Notes: generated from the sequence alone by a model not told the origin. Shown: positions 1-10,360, counted from the first letter of the stretch. The stretch is DNA of 64,000 nt from Stictocephala bisonia (GCA_035578905.1 JAQJVL010002742.1:19146-83145), one strand, 5' to 3'. Program-made: numbers and translations.

Positions 1-874
1 TTCTCAATCTCTCTACACTAGAGGCATTTTTTACTTCAAGTACCCCTAAAGCAAATTTATAAGTAGAACGCCCAGGATTGTAAGAAATGTTCGATTGGGA
101 AGGTGTTGAAAGGGAAACTCTTAATAGAGTTTACGAGTTTTGAGCCAACTTTCCAGCCAAGTTAGGCCCTTTAACATCTGTAGGTTATAAGTGAATATAG
201 TCTGACTTAACTTTTCCATATTATATAAATCTTATTTTTTCTATTTCAAACAGCATTGCCATGGCATCTCACAATTTAAAAATAGTTGACTTGAGATCTA
301 TTGAAATTTCATAAATGTTGTGTCCAATGAAGTTGTCTCGGCTGCAAAACTTTGAATTGTTATATATCTATGTATGGTGCAAAAGAAACTCCTTCTGGAT
401 CGTCTGTACTTCAAAATCGTAATCAAAACACAACCGTTTTTTTTTTTTTTAATTATTTACTATCATGGCTTGCCAATTGTGAAATTCACTTCATATCGAA
501 TAGTATTGGATGAGGAATTGATTCACTTGGTTAAGGCTACATTCAGAAATTGACTAGTAGAATTTTCTGAATACGGTGATCATAAAGAACTTTGTACCGT
601 TCAACCACAAAAACGTAACTGCTCTGTGTAACGGTGACGATTTATTAATTAATTGTTGAGTTGGTTCTGTAAGGGGCATGTGGACAACTAACTCACTAAC
701 ATTCTTATGTGTATCTTCGTTAATGAAAAGAAGAAATCAGTTTCCAAAACTAGGGTTTCTCTTGTTTATTATATACTAAACTATTCTTATATTTTAAATT
801 CCTTCTTTACATAATAGTCTTAAAAATCGCTAGCTGCTAGTTATACTAACAAAATTCTGAAAAAAAATAATTAC
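1..874. other. Anonymous AT-rich flank / ERGIC3 intron side
   Basis: No further exon is recognised here. On the - strand this is downstream of the donor that closes the ERGIC3-like exon, so it should be intron 1 of that gene. It holds a T-run near 438-451 and no open frame of note. Confidence 0.5.
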
Positions 875-983
875 CGGTTCCTCCAGAAACTGTCTTGACA
901 CGAAAATCCTCTATAGGTTTTGAATATGCATCTAGCTGCTTCAGAGTCTCTATACCCGGTTGAAGCTTCTTTAAAATATTCAT
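875..983 (-). CDS. ERGIC3-like protein, first coding exon (partial gene)
   Basis: The - strand ATG at 983-981 opens 36 codons plus one base and ends at a GT donor (exon end 875, then gtaatt). The product contains LDAYSKPIEDFRVKT followed by SGGT. This matches the conserved N-terminus of ERGIC3-type cargo receptors (pattern DAYPKTLEDFRVKT, then a glycine-rich turn before the first membrane segment). Known family role: membrane proteins cycling between ER and Golgi. The exon is in phase 1. The membrane segment and lumenal domain are not in the window and should lie left of base 1. It points away from the glycerol kinase gene. The assignment rests on about 20 residues; ERGIC2 is the main alternative. 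Confidence 0.7.
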
Positions 984-1560
984 TTTATTATTGACTGAAA
1001 ATTTAAAGTTTAAAAGAATCTAACCTATAAGAAACCAAAACACGTAAACAACAACACGGAATACAGCCGACAAATCAAAATCAACCCAATATCCACTCCG
1101 GGCATAACACGACGTTCAAGCTGACAGATTGGTCTGCAGACTGAATTTTAAAAAACCATAGACTTTCTATTATACCGATTATATTATACCTGAGGTGTAA
1201 TAGGAGGTCAATGGTAAGTACATCTTACACTATAATAACAGCTTTATACGGTCCTTACTTTCACCATAGACCTTCTTAGAAGATCTCTGCTTATACAGTA
1301 TTAATGTTTTACAATATAATTTTATAATATAAATTATCAGGAACTCTAAAACCTTTTATGTTGAGATGACATTCGAGTTGAGATAAGCAAAGCTCTTGCT
1401 TTTGAAAGAAAATTATATGATTCTAATGGAATATCATTCCATCTCAGAAATAAATGTCTTAGGTAAAAATCACTCTTGTTTCTTGGTAGCAAAAGATCAA
1501 CAATAATTGATTATATTTATTTTGAAATAGTTAAAAAATAAAATGTAACTCTTTTACGTG
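984..1560. other. Upstream region of the ERGIC3-like exon
   Basis: This should hold the 5' UTR and promoter of the - strand ERGIC3-like gene. I see no clear TATA box or CpG-rich block, and no other feature. Confidence 0.35.
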
Positions 1561-1840
1561 CTAGTGATTTTGAAACCAAACCCGTCTATTAGGACTAAGC
1601 TAGCAAGAGACACGTTCTTCAGAAAGGACAATTTATTAATAGTCCAATAGTCAGACCAATTAAATGACCAATAGATTTACGTGGAATCCGAACCAGGTAA
1701 TATTGTTCTGATTTTCAGCCAATTGATTAGCCTGATACTCAATTATCTCCCCTACACAGCATTCGAACTATCACCCAACATTGATACCACAGACCTCTCT
1801 AGTAATATCCACGTCGATAGCAACCGTTGAGTGGAATGGA
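1561..1840 (-). repeat. Dispersed repeat A, copy 1
   Basis: This stretch matches, in reverse complement, the block at 15468-15830. Shared blocks include the reverse complements of TTCGGATTCCACGTAAAG, GGGCTATTAATAAATTG and GGTTGCTATCGGTGTGGAC. It directly abuts the 3' end of the LINE at 1849. A third, shorter copy is at 60770-60905. The class of element is unknown. Confidence 0.65.
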
Positions 1841-1944
1841 ACATAACATTGTCACTTATCACTTACTTACTTATCACTTATGTAGAGGCACTGCGTAGGA
1901 CCCACTCAGGGCATGCAGTCTGTCATTTCTGGTTTCCACCGTCG

Positions 1945-4899
1945 TCACTCTTCTTGGAGGGAGGACAGGGAAAAAGGATGACTAAGGTCAGGAAGGCCAT
2001 ACACGCAATTTTCTATTAAAAATTGTTTTAGCTTAGATTTGAAGATTGAAAATGTGCCGATGTCCTTGAATTGTGCAGGTAGTGACTGATAAAATTTTCT
2101 ACCTGCATACTCTGGTTTAGTTTCTGTCAACTTTAGGCTATGTTGCTGAGAAGATTTGTAACCTCTATTTCTTGTATTGTAAGGATGTTGATGACCTTCA
2201 ATCAGATTGTTTTGTTTTACATATATTATCGTTTCATATATGTAAAGAGCAGGGACGGTCAAAATTTTGAGGCTTCGAAACAGATTCCGGCAGGAGGCCC
2301 GTGGCGGCACGCCAGCTAACGCTCTAATGGCTCGTTTTTGTAAAATAAAGATACGTTCAAGATTTTGACGGGACGAGGAACCCCAGAGTACTATGGAATA
2401 TTGTATGTGAGATTCTATTAGGCTAAAGTAGATTAATTTTGATAAGTTTATGTTACCTAGGTATGTGAATCCCCTTATCACATACAAACCCTTGGCGATC
2501 TTGGTAGACAGCTGCAGAATGTGTTCATCCCACCTAAAATGGGAGTCCACTGTAACTCCAAGGAAGTTTGCATAATTGGACTCAACAATTTCAGACTCAC
2601 CTAGAAAAACATTAATATAATTATTAGGATTGCGAATTTTTAACTGAGAGGTTTGAAAATGGACAAAATTAGTCTTACCAGAATTTATTGCAAGCTTATT
2701 ATCAGTGAAATATTGCGACAGAGAGTTCAAAAGGTTGAATGTGCCGATCTCCAATTCCTGAATATTTTTACCTTTAGAGAAAAGAGTGGTATCATCAGCA
2801 AACATTACCAGACTATCCGTATCTAAGTGCTGTGAAATATCGTTGACATATAGTAGAAAGAGAATTGGCCCTAAAATGGACCCTTGTGGTACACCACTTG
2901 TTACATCTAGTTCCTCTGAAAAATAATTTACTACTGACCTGGATGAAGTTTTATGCTTAATTGATGTTATTTGTTTTCTATTGCAAAGATAAGACGATAT
3001 CCATTTCAACACATTACCTCCGATGCCTACTGCAGCAATTTTCTCAATAAGTATCGATGCGTCAACGCAGTCGAATGCTTTCGACAAATCCACAAAACAA
3101 CCAACGACTGTTTCACCTTTTTCAATCGAATCTATACTGTTCTGTATGAAGTGAATTAAGGCTAATTTAGTAGATTTGTTTTTTCTGAAACCAAATTGAT
3201 TTTTAAAGAAAAGATCATTACCCTCTAAAAATCTTAGCAAGTATTCACAAACTATTTTCTCAATAACCTTTGATACCGCAGGAAGCAATGAAATGGGACG
3301 GTAGTTTTCCATAAACTGAGGATCACCCTTCTTGTACAGAGGCCTAACAATAGCTAACTTACATTCACAGGGAAAAATTCCCGTACTAAGAGACTTGTTT
3401 ACAATGTCTGTTAACGGATGCAAAATTTCCTGTGCACAGTACTTCAATATTTTGATGGATAAGCCATCAAACCCAGTGGAGTTCTTTGACTGCATTTTCA
3501 TTAGAGTTCTATGCACAGTTTCCAAAGGTATAATGGGAAACTCACTCAAAAAAGAATGACTTACATTTGATTGGGGATAACCTGAAAATTCTTTTGATGG
3601 CATATTTAAATCTACTGTTTTGTGCATGTTAACAAAAAAATTATTAAAACTATTGCTTACTCTTGCCGGATCTGAAGTAACATCATTGTTTATAGCTATT
3701 GAAAGGTTAGCACACCCTTCTTTTTTATTTGTGGTAGGTCTATTTCTATTAATGATCTCCCAGGTAGTTTTGGAAGGATTATTTGATTGTGAGATTTTAT
3801 TCATGAAAAAATTTGCTCTTGTTTCTTTAACTAGTTTTCTATGATTTCTTTTTAATGAATTGTATCTGTCTTTATTTACTTGAGACCTATTGACCTTCCA
3901 GGCATTGTAAGCCTCCATAACATTTACCTTAGAAAGTGTAATTTCCCTAGTAACACACTTTACCTTATTTTTACCAGAAACCTTCTTTATGTTTTTAATT
4001 GGGCAAGAAACATTAAGATAAAACACCATAGTAGAAATAAAATTTTCATATTTGGCATCAACACTATCTGTATTAAAAACATCATACCAGTTTTCTCTAC
4101 TTAGTCTATACCTTAACTCTTGCATGTTATTGTTGGACATATCTCTAAAGGGCATTGACTCATAATTATTATTAGTGTGAGGTAAATCTAAGACTATATC
4201 AATACTTATTGCAAGATGATCTGTAATTAAAGGGTTCAAAGTTAGGCTATTGATATATTCCTGATTTGTGAAGAAGTTGTCAATGCATGATTCTGTTGTA
4301 TCACTGTACCTTGTAGGACTATCAATTGTATGTACTAATCCAAAGCTGTCAAGGAGAACCCTCAGATCCGCAGCCCCCCGCGATCCCCCGAGGAGGTCAA
4401 TGTTTAGATCTCCCCCGAGGACCACAGGCCGCCCCGTACCCAAGGTGGTCTCCAGCCAGTCTCCGAATAACCCCATGAATTCATTTTCATGCGCAGGTTC
4501 TGGACTTCTGTAGCAGGCTGCCAAATGAATTTCCTTAGTATTTACCATTATTTTAACAGAAGTGATCTCAAAAACTTGTTCTTTGCAAAATTTACTAGAG
4601 GAATTACACTCTTGTGCTTCAATCTGGATAGAATTGTTTTTATAAATGGCTACTCCCCCCCATTTGATTGATTTCCTGCAAAATGAGCTCACCAGTGTAA
4701 AACCTGAAAATACAACATTTTCAATACCAATTTCATCTAGACCATGTTCTGAGGCCAGGAAAAAGTCTGGGTTTGTTTCTTCTAAAAAAAGATCTATTGA
4801 TGGTTTTTTACTAATTGTACTTCTTTCAAGATTTAGATGAATTACTCTAATAGTTTTTAGACTCTCAACTTGTTCAAGCCCTAGGTCTAGGCCTACTCT
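1945..4899 (-). CDS. LINE ORF2: AP-like endonuclease and reverse transcriptase
   Basis: The open frame runs from 4917 to the stop at 1945. The N-terminal endonuclease shows IHLNLE, ASEHGL (E position), GGDLNIDLL, CIDNFFTN and LITDHLAIS (final D-H). The RT follows, with YRPISLLPAVSKVIEKI, FVDLSKAFDCVD, GVPQGSILGPILF and the catalytic MFADDTTLF. The C-terminal half has FLGVTVDSHFRWDEHI. Role: target nicking and target-primed reverse transcription. The first in-frame ATG is at 4548, well inside the endonuclease, so ordinary AUG initiation would lose the nuclease core. ORF2 lies in the -1 frame of ORF1, and the start given is the first codon after the T TTT TTA heptamer. A GTG at 4692 is unlikely as a start because conserved endonuclease motifs precede it. 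Confidence 0.9.
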   Translation of the reverse strand, partial: RVGLDLGLEQVESLKTIRVIHLNLERSTISKKPSIDLFLEETNPDFFLASEHGLDEIGIENVVFSGFTLVSSFCRKSIKWGGVAIYKNNSIQIEAQECNSSSKFCKEQVFEITSVKIMVNTKEIHLAACYRSPEPAHENEFMGLFGDWLETTLGTGRPVVLGGDLNIDLLGGSRGAADLRVLLDSFGLVHTIDSPTRYSDTTESCIDNFFTNQEYINSLTLNPLITDHLAISIDIVLDLPHTNNNYESMPFRDMSNNNMQELRYRLSRENWYDVFNTDSVDAKYENFISTMVFYLNVSCPIKNIKKVSGKNKVKCVTREITLSKVNVMEAYNAWKVNRSQVNKDRYNSLKRNHRKLVKETRANFFMNKISQSNNPSKTTWEIINRNRPTTNKKEGCANLSIAINNDVTSDPARVSNSFNNFFVNMHKTVDLNMPSKEFSGYPQSNVSHSFLSEFPIIPLETVHRTLMKMQSKNSTGFDGLSIKILKYCAQEILHPLTDIVNKSLSTGIFPCECKLAIVRPLYKKGDPQFMENYRPISLLPAVSKVIEKIVCEYLLRFLEGNDLFFKNQFGFRKNKSTKLALIHFIQNSIDSIEKGETVVGCFVDLSKAFDCVDASILIEKIAAVGIGGNVLKWISSYLCNRKQITSIKHKTSSRSVVNYFSEELDVTSGVPQGSILGPILFLLYVNDISQHLDTDSLVMFADDTTLFSKGKNIQELEIGTFNLLNSLSQYFTDNKLAINSGKTNFVHFQTSQLKIRNPNNYINVFLGESEIVESNYANFLGVTVDSHFRWDEHILQLSTKIAKGLYVIRGFTYLGNINLSKLIYFSLIESHIQYSIVLWGSSSRQNLERIFILQKRAIRALAGVPPRASCRNLFRSLKILTVPALYIYETIIYVKQNNLIEGHQHPYNTRNRGYKSSQQHSLKLTETKPEYAGRKFYQSLPAQFKDIGTFSIFKSKLKQFLIENCVYGLPDLSHPFSLSSLQEE

Positions 4900-6083
4900 A
4901 AAAAATGTTGTGGCTTGTTAAGGTGGTTAGGCCTGAATTTTATGGTACTAATGATACGGTTAACCAACACCTCCCTACCAGATTTGTTCAAGTGAACCCC
5001 ATCTTCATCATAGTTGTTAGTAGTTAGCGAGCTATTAATTTTAATGTAAGGGAGGCCTAGTCTGTCACTAACATCTTTTATTTTGCAGTTAAGTTTGCTT
5101 ATTTTACGATTAGTTTTTGTTGGGTTTGGGTCTTTAGGACTGTACCTGAAGGGAGTTTCAACTAAAATTAAGTTTTTATTATTCCTTTTGCAATCAAGAG
5201 CCAGTTTCTCAATCTCATTCACTCCATCATTCATACTACATTTCTTACAATCTGTTATCCCATTTGCACCGCCCAACAAAACCATCCAATCGTCATCATT
5301 CATATCATTGTAATTCTCCCAAGCCTTCTTAGCCACTACTTCCAAAGGGGCACCTGGTCTAGCCGTCACTGATGCATCAAGGATTTCAAACTTTTCGATT
5401 TTGGACATAGCGTTAGTAAGGGACCATTGAACCCCCCGACCGTTACTGTCAGCCTCAAAATAAATTGTTGGCCTACTTGACCTCTTCCTGTCAGTCTTCT
5501 TGGGTAGCCTAGGCGTTGTTACGCCTCCATTCCCACTCAACATACTCTCACCTCTCATACTTTCCTCCCCATCTGAAACATTCATACAGCCCCCCAAAAC
5601 CTCGAATCGATTTGTGATTCGAAGACTTGGAGTGGCAGCTTTCATTTTGCTGCCACCTGTTACCGGGAAAGTTCCTCCAACCTGGCACCATTTGTCCTCC
5701 CTCTCAAGGGTTTTAAGTTGAAATTGAGACTTAAGATTAATAACCTCTATTTCCTTAAGGCTAAGTTGATCCCTAGCCTGATCAAGTTCATCTCTAAGCC
5801 TAGCATGGATTTTTTTAAGTTCGTTTACCTCCTGTTTAAGTACATCATACGGGATGTCAAAGTCTTTAGGTGTAGTCCCATGTTTGATGCGGCTCAGGCA
5901 AGCCTTGCATACCCAGACAAAGTTGGCATCGTTTTTTACAATGTTAAAAATTTCCTTCTTCATACTACAAGGCTGTTTTCCATGGAACCACTTTTCACAG
6001 GCACTACAAGCTATGCTCTCTTGTTTTTCATCGTCAATAATCTTATCACATTTTGCACAATTCGCTGGACTTGTGATCGTCAT
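4893..6083 (-). CDS. LINE ORF1: PHD-type zinc finger and SGNH/GDSL esterase
   Basis: A 396-residue protein. Residues about 8-60 hold a PHD-like pattern: CAKC, CSAC, a WFHG histidine and a closing CKAC. Residues about 75-125 are a charged, probably coiled-coil stretch rich in L, K and E. From about residue 205 an SGNH hydrolase is visible: the nucleophile block EADSNGRG, the block LLGGANGITD, and the C-terminal DEDGVHLNKSG carrying the Asp-x-x-His pair. Family knowledge: CR1-type ORF1 proteins use such domains for RNP assembly and possibly membrane or lipid interaction. Its stop (4895-4893) overlaps the ORF2 open frame. The ATG start is the first in frame. Confidence 0.85.
   Translation of the reverse strand: MTITSPANCAKCDKIIDDEKQESIACSACEKWFHGKQPCSMKKEIFNIVKNDANFVWVCKACLSRIKHGTTPKDFDIPYDVLKQEVNELKKIHARLRDELDQARDQLSLKEIEVINLKSQFQLKTLEREDKWCQVGGTFPVTGGSKMKAATPSLRITNRFEVLGGCMNVSDGEESMRGESMLSGNGGVTTPRLPKKTDRKRSSRPTIYFEADSNGRGVQWSLTNAMSKIEKFEILDASVTARPGAPLEVVAKKAWENYNDMNDDDWMVLLGGANGITDCKKCSMNDGVNEIEKLALDCKRNNKNLILVETPFRYSPKDPNPTKTNRKISKLNCKIKDVSDRLGLPYIKINSSLTTNNYDEDGVHLNKSGREVLVNRIISTIKFRPNHLNKPQHFLE
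4899..4905 (-). promoter_or_regulatory. Candidate -1 ribosomal frameshift heptamer T TTT TTA
   Basis: On the - strand the ORF1 codons read CAT TTT TTA GAG TAG, so a canonical X XXY YYZ slippery heptamer lies in frame one codon before the ORF1 stop. Slipping back one base continues as AGA GTA GGC, which is the ORF2 frame. I see only a weak 4-bp stem (CCTA/TAGG) just downstream, not a convincing pseudoknot. Confidence 0.55.
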
Positions 6084-6115
6084 GTTTGTTCAAAACGGGC
6101 TAGCGTAAAATAGCC

Positions 6116-8135
6116 TAGCCTAATGGCTTACTATAGCTAAGTCAAGAGTTAATACTAGTTACTGACCTTGTAATATGCTTCTTCTGGACTGCTCTGATTT
6201 TAATTAAAGCATGATTAACCTAATTTTAATTTGAAAACAATTAATAATTGGGATGAAATTCAATTACATAATTTAAAGAAAACTGAAAAATGTGTTGTGA
6301 TCGCCAATTAGCAATTTAGAGAATTTGCACTTCACGTTCGCGTCGATTCAGGCCAGACAGGATTGGATATATGGTTAACATTTGTTTGAGAGGATGAAAG
6401 TTAGTAAAAAGGAAAAACAGGACATTCTGCAAAAAGGATTATTGTGGACAGGAGAATTTACGTTGACAAGAATTCTTGGAGACTGATGTAGTTGAAGCTA
6501 GTAGATATAGACGCTGAGAAGCGGAGGTTAAGATGCAACAGGTTAAGATCCAGAAGCTCGTCTTCAATAGCAGATTCCAGCTTAAATTCAATTTCCCTAT
6601 CGTGGGTTTTTGTTAATTATTAAATTCTTGAATGTTAAGTCACATATTTAAACACTTTTACACAGTAACAAACAATTATAACATTAAAAAATTCACTAAA
6701 ACTGAGGAGCCATTTATCCTTGATGTTCACTGAAAGTGAAAGTGAAAGTGTCACCCAAGTATAAGTCGCGTCAACTAAATTCTGCGCTGGATCGGCCGCT
6801 ACTAGCCAAACTTCATACTACAGCTAAGGATCTGCACATGTTTCCTATTGTCCCTCTCCGGCCCGAGCACTAGGGTAGACTTATTACCTTATCAACTCCT
6901 GGGTGCCAGTATAAAGGAGTGCTTTGTGATATACTGGACAGAAGACAGTTTATGACTGACTAGTGGTGAGTCGGGCTCCTCGAGTACACTAAAAATCTAC
7001 GGGAACGGCTCGTCTCTTCAAAGCAATAAATTTATAAACTTAGTCGATTTTTTTCACAGAAAACCAATATATTCAGGCTGACATTCGTTTTTACCCGCGC
7101 ACCGCCCTCCCGTACCCTCACTCACAGGGAGGCAGCCAGAGCGGGATTTAGTTGGCGCTACTTATAGCTGGGCTGCAAAACTACGCCACTAGTGCCAACT
7201 AGAAAAAAACCAAAAAGAAAGCCTAGAAAAATCCCTCAATATACCCATTTTCATTGTATTCAGTCATTATATTATAATTGTTATAATGTTTGTTTGTTGA
7301 ACATGGTTTTGTCATTGTTATTTTGACTATTATGTTTAAGGTTTTATATAAACTCAATAATTTAAACGAGTGCATGTTGTAATATTTTGTAAAATTTGTC
7401 ACGTAACAAAGTTTGTAGGCAACGTAAAAAATGCCACTGGCGTATATAAACGAAAAAGAAATGAGTTCTTGTTGAAAAGCAGCTTTAGTTCTTCTTGACT
7501 TTTTGTTACATTCTGTTGGCCATCCTGATCAATCTGAAATGGAATTGACTATTCTATTTGGTATTTGTACTATTTTCCTTTTTATTTAATGCAATGAAAA
7601 AAATCTGTCAACGTAAACTATCTAACCTCATGTTCATGAACATTAAATCATACCACGAATCACGATGAACGTAAAAGTAAACAAACACAATTTTCATGTG
7701 AAGATTGTGTCGTAAGACATTTTAGTTATGGAATTTGTCAGGTATTAATTCCAATCATAACAGTAATTGGGTTTAGTGATACAAAGTTTCTGAATTTTTA
7801 TAATTGTAATTTGCCGGTAATCATCTTGCTGTTAGTACTCAGTGATTTTATTGGGTATTATTTATGTAATTGTTTACAAATGGTCCATGTAATTATTGGT
7901 TAAAGAACAGCAACAAATTTAAAAACTTGGTATTTTTATGTAGACTGTACCTTGTCATTTTCCTAGCTGAAAATATTTGTATGGACTAGTACATAAATGT
8001 CTTAAGAAATAGGGATAAGCTGTGATCCTTTTTTCAGTGGAAAAGCCGGAAAAATTACATTAAGGGGAAAACCGGAAAAATAGCCTATTTTTGTCCAAGG
8101 GTTTTGTAACCGAACTTTAATAAACGTACTAGAAC
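6116..8135. other. Intergenic DNA; LINE 5' side and anonymous sequence
   Basis: No gene is recognised. The first few hundred bases may be 5' UTR of the - strand LINE. At 6910-6915 TATAAA is followed 55 bases later by a GTGAGT and about 110 bases later by AATAAA (see findings). A 10-bp imperfect inverted repeat (GTTGGCGCTA / TAGTGCCAAC) spans 7151-7200. A short GGAAAAnCCGGAAAAAT tandem lies near 8040-8085. Confidence 0.4.
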
Positions 8136-8334
8136 CAGAAATATCCAGTAAGGTTATGTTTTGATAGGATAGGCCTAGATTAGGTATTGTTAGGTTAGGT
8201 TAACAAACTTGAATTTAAAACAGCACTCTAACCTCCGAAAACCTAAGCTAACCTTACAAATCCAAATCTAACCTCTCAATACCCTAGACCTAGGCCTATC
8301 CTAACAAAACATAACCTTACCGAACATTTCCAAA
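8136..8334. repeat. Palindromic hairpin with TTAGG-type runs
   Basis: The arm at about 8148-8197 (GTAAGGTTATGTTTTGATAG onward) is the reverse complement, with a few mismatches, of about 8270-8320 (ending CAAAACATAACCTTAC). Pairing continues weakly outward. The loop is rich in AACCTAA. This is a MITE-like foldback with no coding capacity. Confidence 0.7.
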
Positions 8335-8423
8335 GATAGCACACTTGGTAATAGTTTGATTGCACACCTTTTTACCAAACTATTTTGGTTTGATTACAGT
8401 TTACCAAATTCGTACTGTAAATA

Positions 8424-9296
8424 ATGATTGAACATAGTGAAACTAATAATGTTATTGAGTTTGAAACTGCTTTGTATGATACAAAAAACTTAAATGATAA
8501 AATGGACTTCTTTTCCGTTGAATTACTTAGTGAGTTCAAATACTTGACCGTTAATTACCCAAATGTTGACTATGTTAAACCTTGTCGTTTACCTTGGAAA
8601 GAAATTGAAAACTCACTGTATGAAAATATTTCACTACAAAAAACAGAAAATGACCTTAAATGTAATATATCTCTACTACAGAGCAAACTATTTAGTGAGA
8701 AAGAAATGAGGCGTGCTGAAATGAACAATTTGTTTAAACTCCAAGATCAAGCTCTTGTTGAAAGGGATGAGTTAGAGTCAAAAATTTGTAAGCTAGTGAC
8801 GAACTTAGTTTTTCACAAGTGGCTTTTAAAAAATTTATGTGTAGAAAATGATTGCTTAAAGGGTCAAATTGATAAGGTGAACATAGACATTATAAGTATT
8901 AATATTAAAATTACTGAGTTTAACTCATGTAAAATCTCACTTATGAAGTCCCTCAATAATGCTAATTTTAAGCCTAGTAATAATGAGTAGAGTAAGCTTA
9001 GATGGGTAGATGATGAAACCATTCAGTGCTATGTAGATGCCTGTGAGCAACATATTACTGATAGGGACAATGTGACTGTGCTGGGCCCTAGTGCTGCTCA
9101 TTGGGTAAAACTAAGTGAGGGAGACATTGCGCAAAGTTTACTGAACCAAATGTCGCTGCATACAAAAAAACTTATTCTGTGTTTGTGTTGTGTCAGTGAT
9201 AGCATTGATAAGCTGAGTGGCTCGCATTGGAGTCTACTTTTTATTGACAAAAATGCTAATCAGGTTTATCACTGGACTCTAAACGTGGTATAAATT
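8424..9296 (+). pseudogene. LINE ORF1 N-part: coiled coil plus Ulp1-like protease domain
   Basis: From the ATG at 8424, 188 codons run to a TAG at 8988. They encode a K/E/L-rich, probably coiled-coil protein (about residues 65-170). The same frame then continues open to 9296. That second part starts LRWVDDETIQCYVD and holds GSHWSLLFIDKNANQVYHW, the pattern of Ulp1/SENP cysteine proteases: an entry motif of type WLxDDxI and the catalytic His in GxHWxLL. The Asp and Cys that should follow are not found in frame; about 9300-9400 reads as a decayed continuation (NFTHALKLSTNLGIG). The single in-frame TAG suggests one original ORF. It is not functional as it stands. Confidence 0.65.
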
Positions 9297-9593
9297 TTAC
9301 TCATGCCCTCAAATTGTCTACTAATTTGGGCATCGGTAGTGGACTGACTCAAAAAGTGTTCAACAAAAAAATTATTTTGAGTGTAAACTTAATCTTATGG
9401 TAAATCTAAAGGTTATAGTAAATTGTTACATTCAACCTAAAATTCCATTTTCTTTTACACGGTGGCACAGTAAAATTTTCTCTACTGAATAGACTACAAA
9501 CGTAATTGTTAATGAAAGCGAACGAACACATTTCATTCATTGTCTCCAAATAACTAGCTCTCCTACTCTATAATTTTCACCACAAGTGAAACA

Positions 9594-10360
9594 TTGGAGT
9601 CCATGGAAAATCATTTACCTGTCTTAAGACTAAAGAAGAGCGCAGAAAGTGAATGGAGAGTGGTCTCTCCAAAGAAAAATGCTAAACCAAAATATATGTT
9701 AAATAAATTTAATATCCTACCTTTAAAAAATGCATTCAGCGCATTACCAGGTGACAATATAAATGACATAAATCCTTCCAAGAAACAGTCAAAGAGCATG
9801 ATAGTAAAATCGAATGGCGTATCTACTGGGTTTGTTTCTTCCAGCTTTAGAGTTAAGGGTAATACTGTAACAAGCTTAACTGTTGATAATAATATAGATC
9901 TACTGCAAAAGAATGTTCAAAGTGTTTTACTAGTAAGTGACTCACATGGATGGTGTTTATGTAACAAATTGAATTTATTAGTGAAACCTATAGTTAAGAC
10001 TGAATCTGTAGAGCTACCTGGTAGAACATTCGAAAGTGTAATGGAGGGCAGCAACCTCAGTAGTCGAAAACTCACAAAACTGGATTATGTTGCATCTTGG
10101 CTGGTACGAACAATGTTCCTGACCACTGTGATGGGCTGCACGTGGCTCTCGACTGGGCACTTAAGGGCCTGGTTGAGGCCAATGTTACTGTATGAGGGAT
10201 TCCCAATAGATTTGGTGCTCCAAACTTGATGATGTAATAGGGGGCATTAACCGGAATCTCCTTGCTAAGGTTGGGGGCCATGATCATGCAAGCTTTGTTC
10301 CCCTTGAGTCGAACCCAAGGCGTTTCTACACAAGACATGGCTTCATTTTAATAAACTCGG
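9594..10360 (+). pseudogene. LINE ORF1 C-part: SGNH/GDSL esterase remnant
   Basis: An open frame from 9594 carries WRVVSPKK, a basic linker, and LLVSDSHGWCLCNKL, which matches the SGNH nucleophile block (usual GDSHGRGL). After a frameshift near 10090 the coding signal continues to YTRHGFILINSGR (about 10330-10362), which matches the usual TRDGLHLNxxGK end of LINE esterases. The Asp of the final D-x-x-H has become R. Broken by at least one frameshift, so non-functional. Confidence 0.65.

Larger units (their letters stand above)
1849..6115 (-). mobile_element. CR1/L2-like non-LTR retrotransposon, nearly intact
   Basis: A - strand LINE with ORF1 (4893-6083) and ORF2 (1945-4899), both open, and a short 3' UTR ending in a simple-repeat tail of TAAGTGA-type units at about 1850-1885. 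Such microsatellite tails and esterase-bearing ORF1s are typical of CR1/L2/Jockey-group elements. The 5' UTR extends above 6083 for an unknown distance. I could not identify a target-site duplication. Both ORFs are uninterrupted, so the insertion is probably young. Confidence 0.85.

Noticed and set aside
4690..4692. GTG as ORF2 start
   Set aside because: Conserved endonuclease residues (IHLNLE, ASEHGL) lie upstream of it in the same open frame.
7151..7200. Primer-binding site of an LTR element
   Set aside because: TTGGCGC resembles some primer-binding sites, but there is no convincing preceding LTR end or matching second LTR.
8160..8330. Interstitial telomere array
   Set aside because: TTAGG-type runs are short, interrupted and part of a palindrome, not a tandem telomeric array.
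9072..9296. Host SENP gene
   Set aside because: The domain lies in frame behind a LINE-like coiled-coil ORF, is truncated, lacks the catalytic Cys, and is followed by LINE domains in the same orientation.
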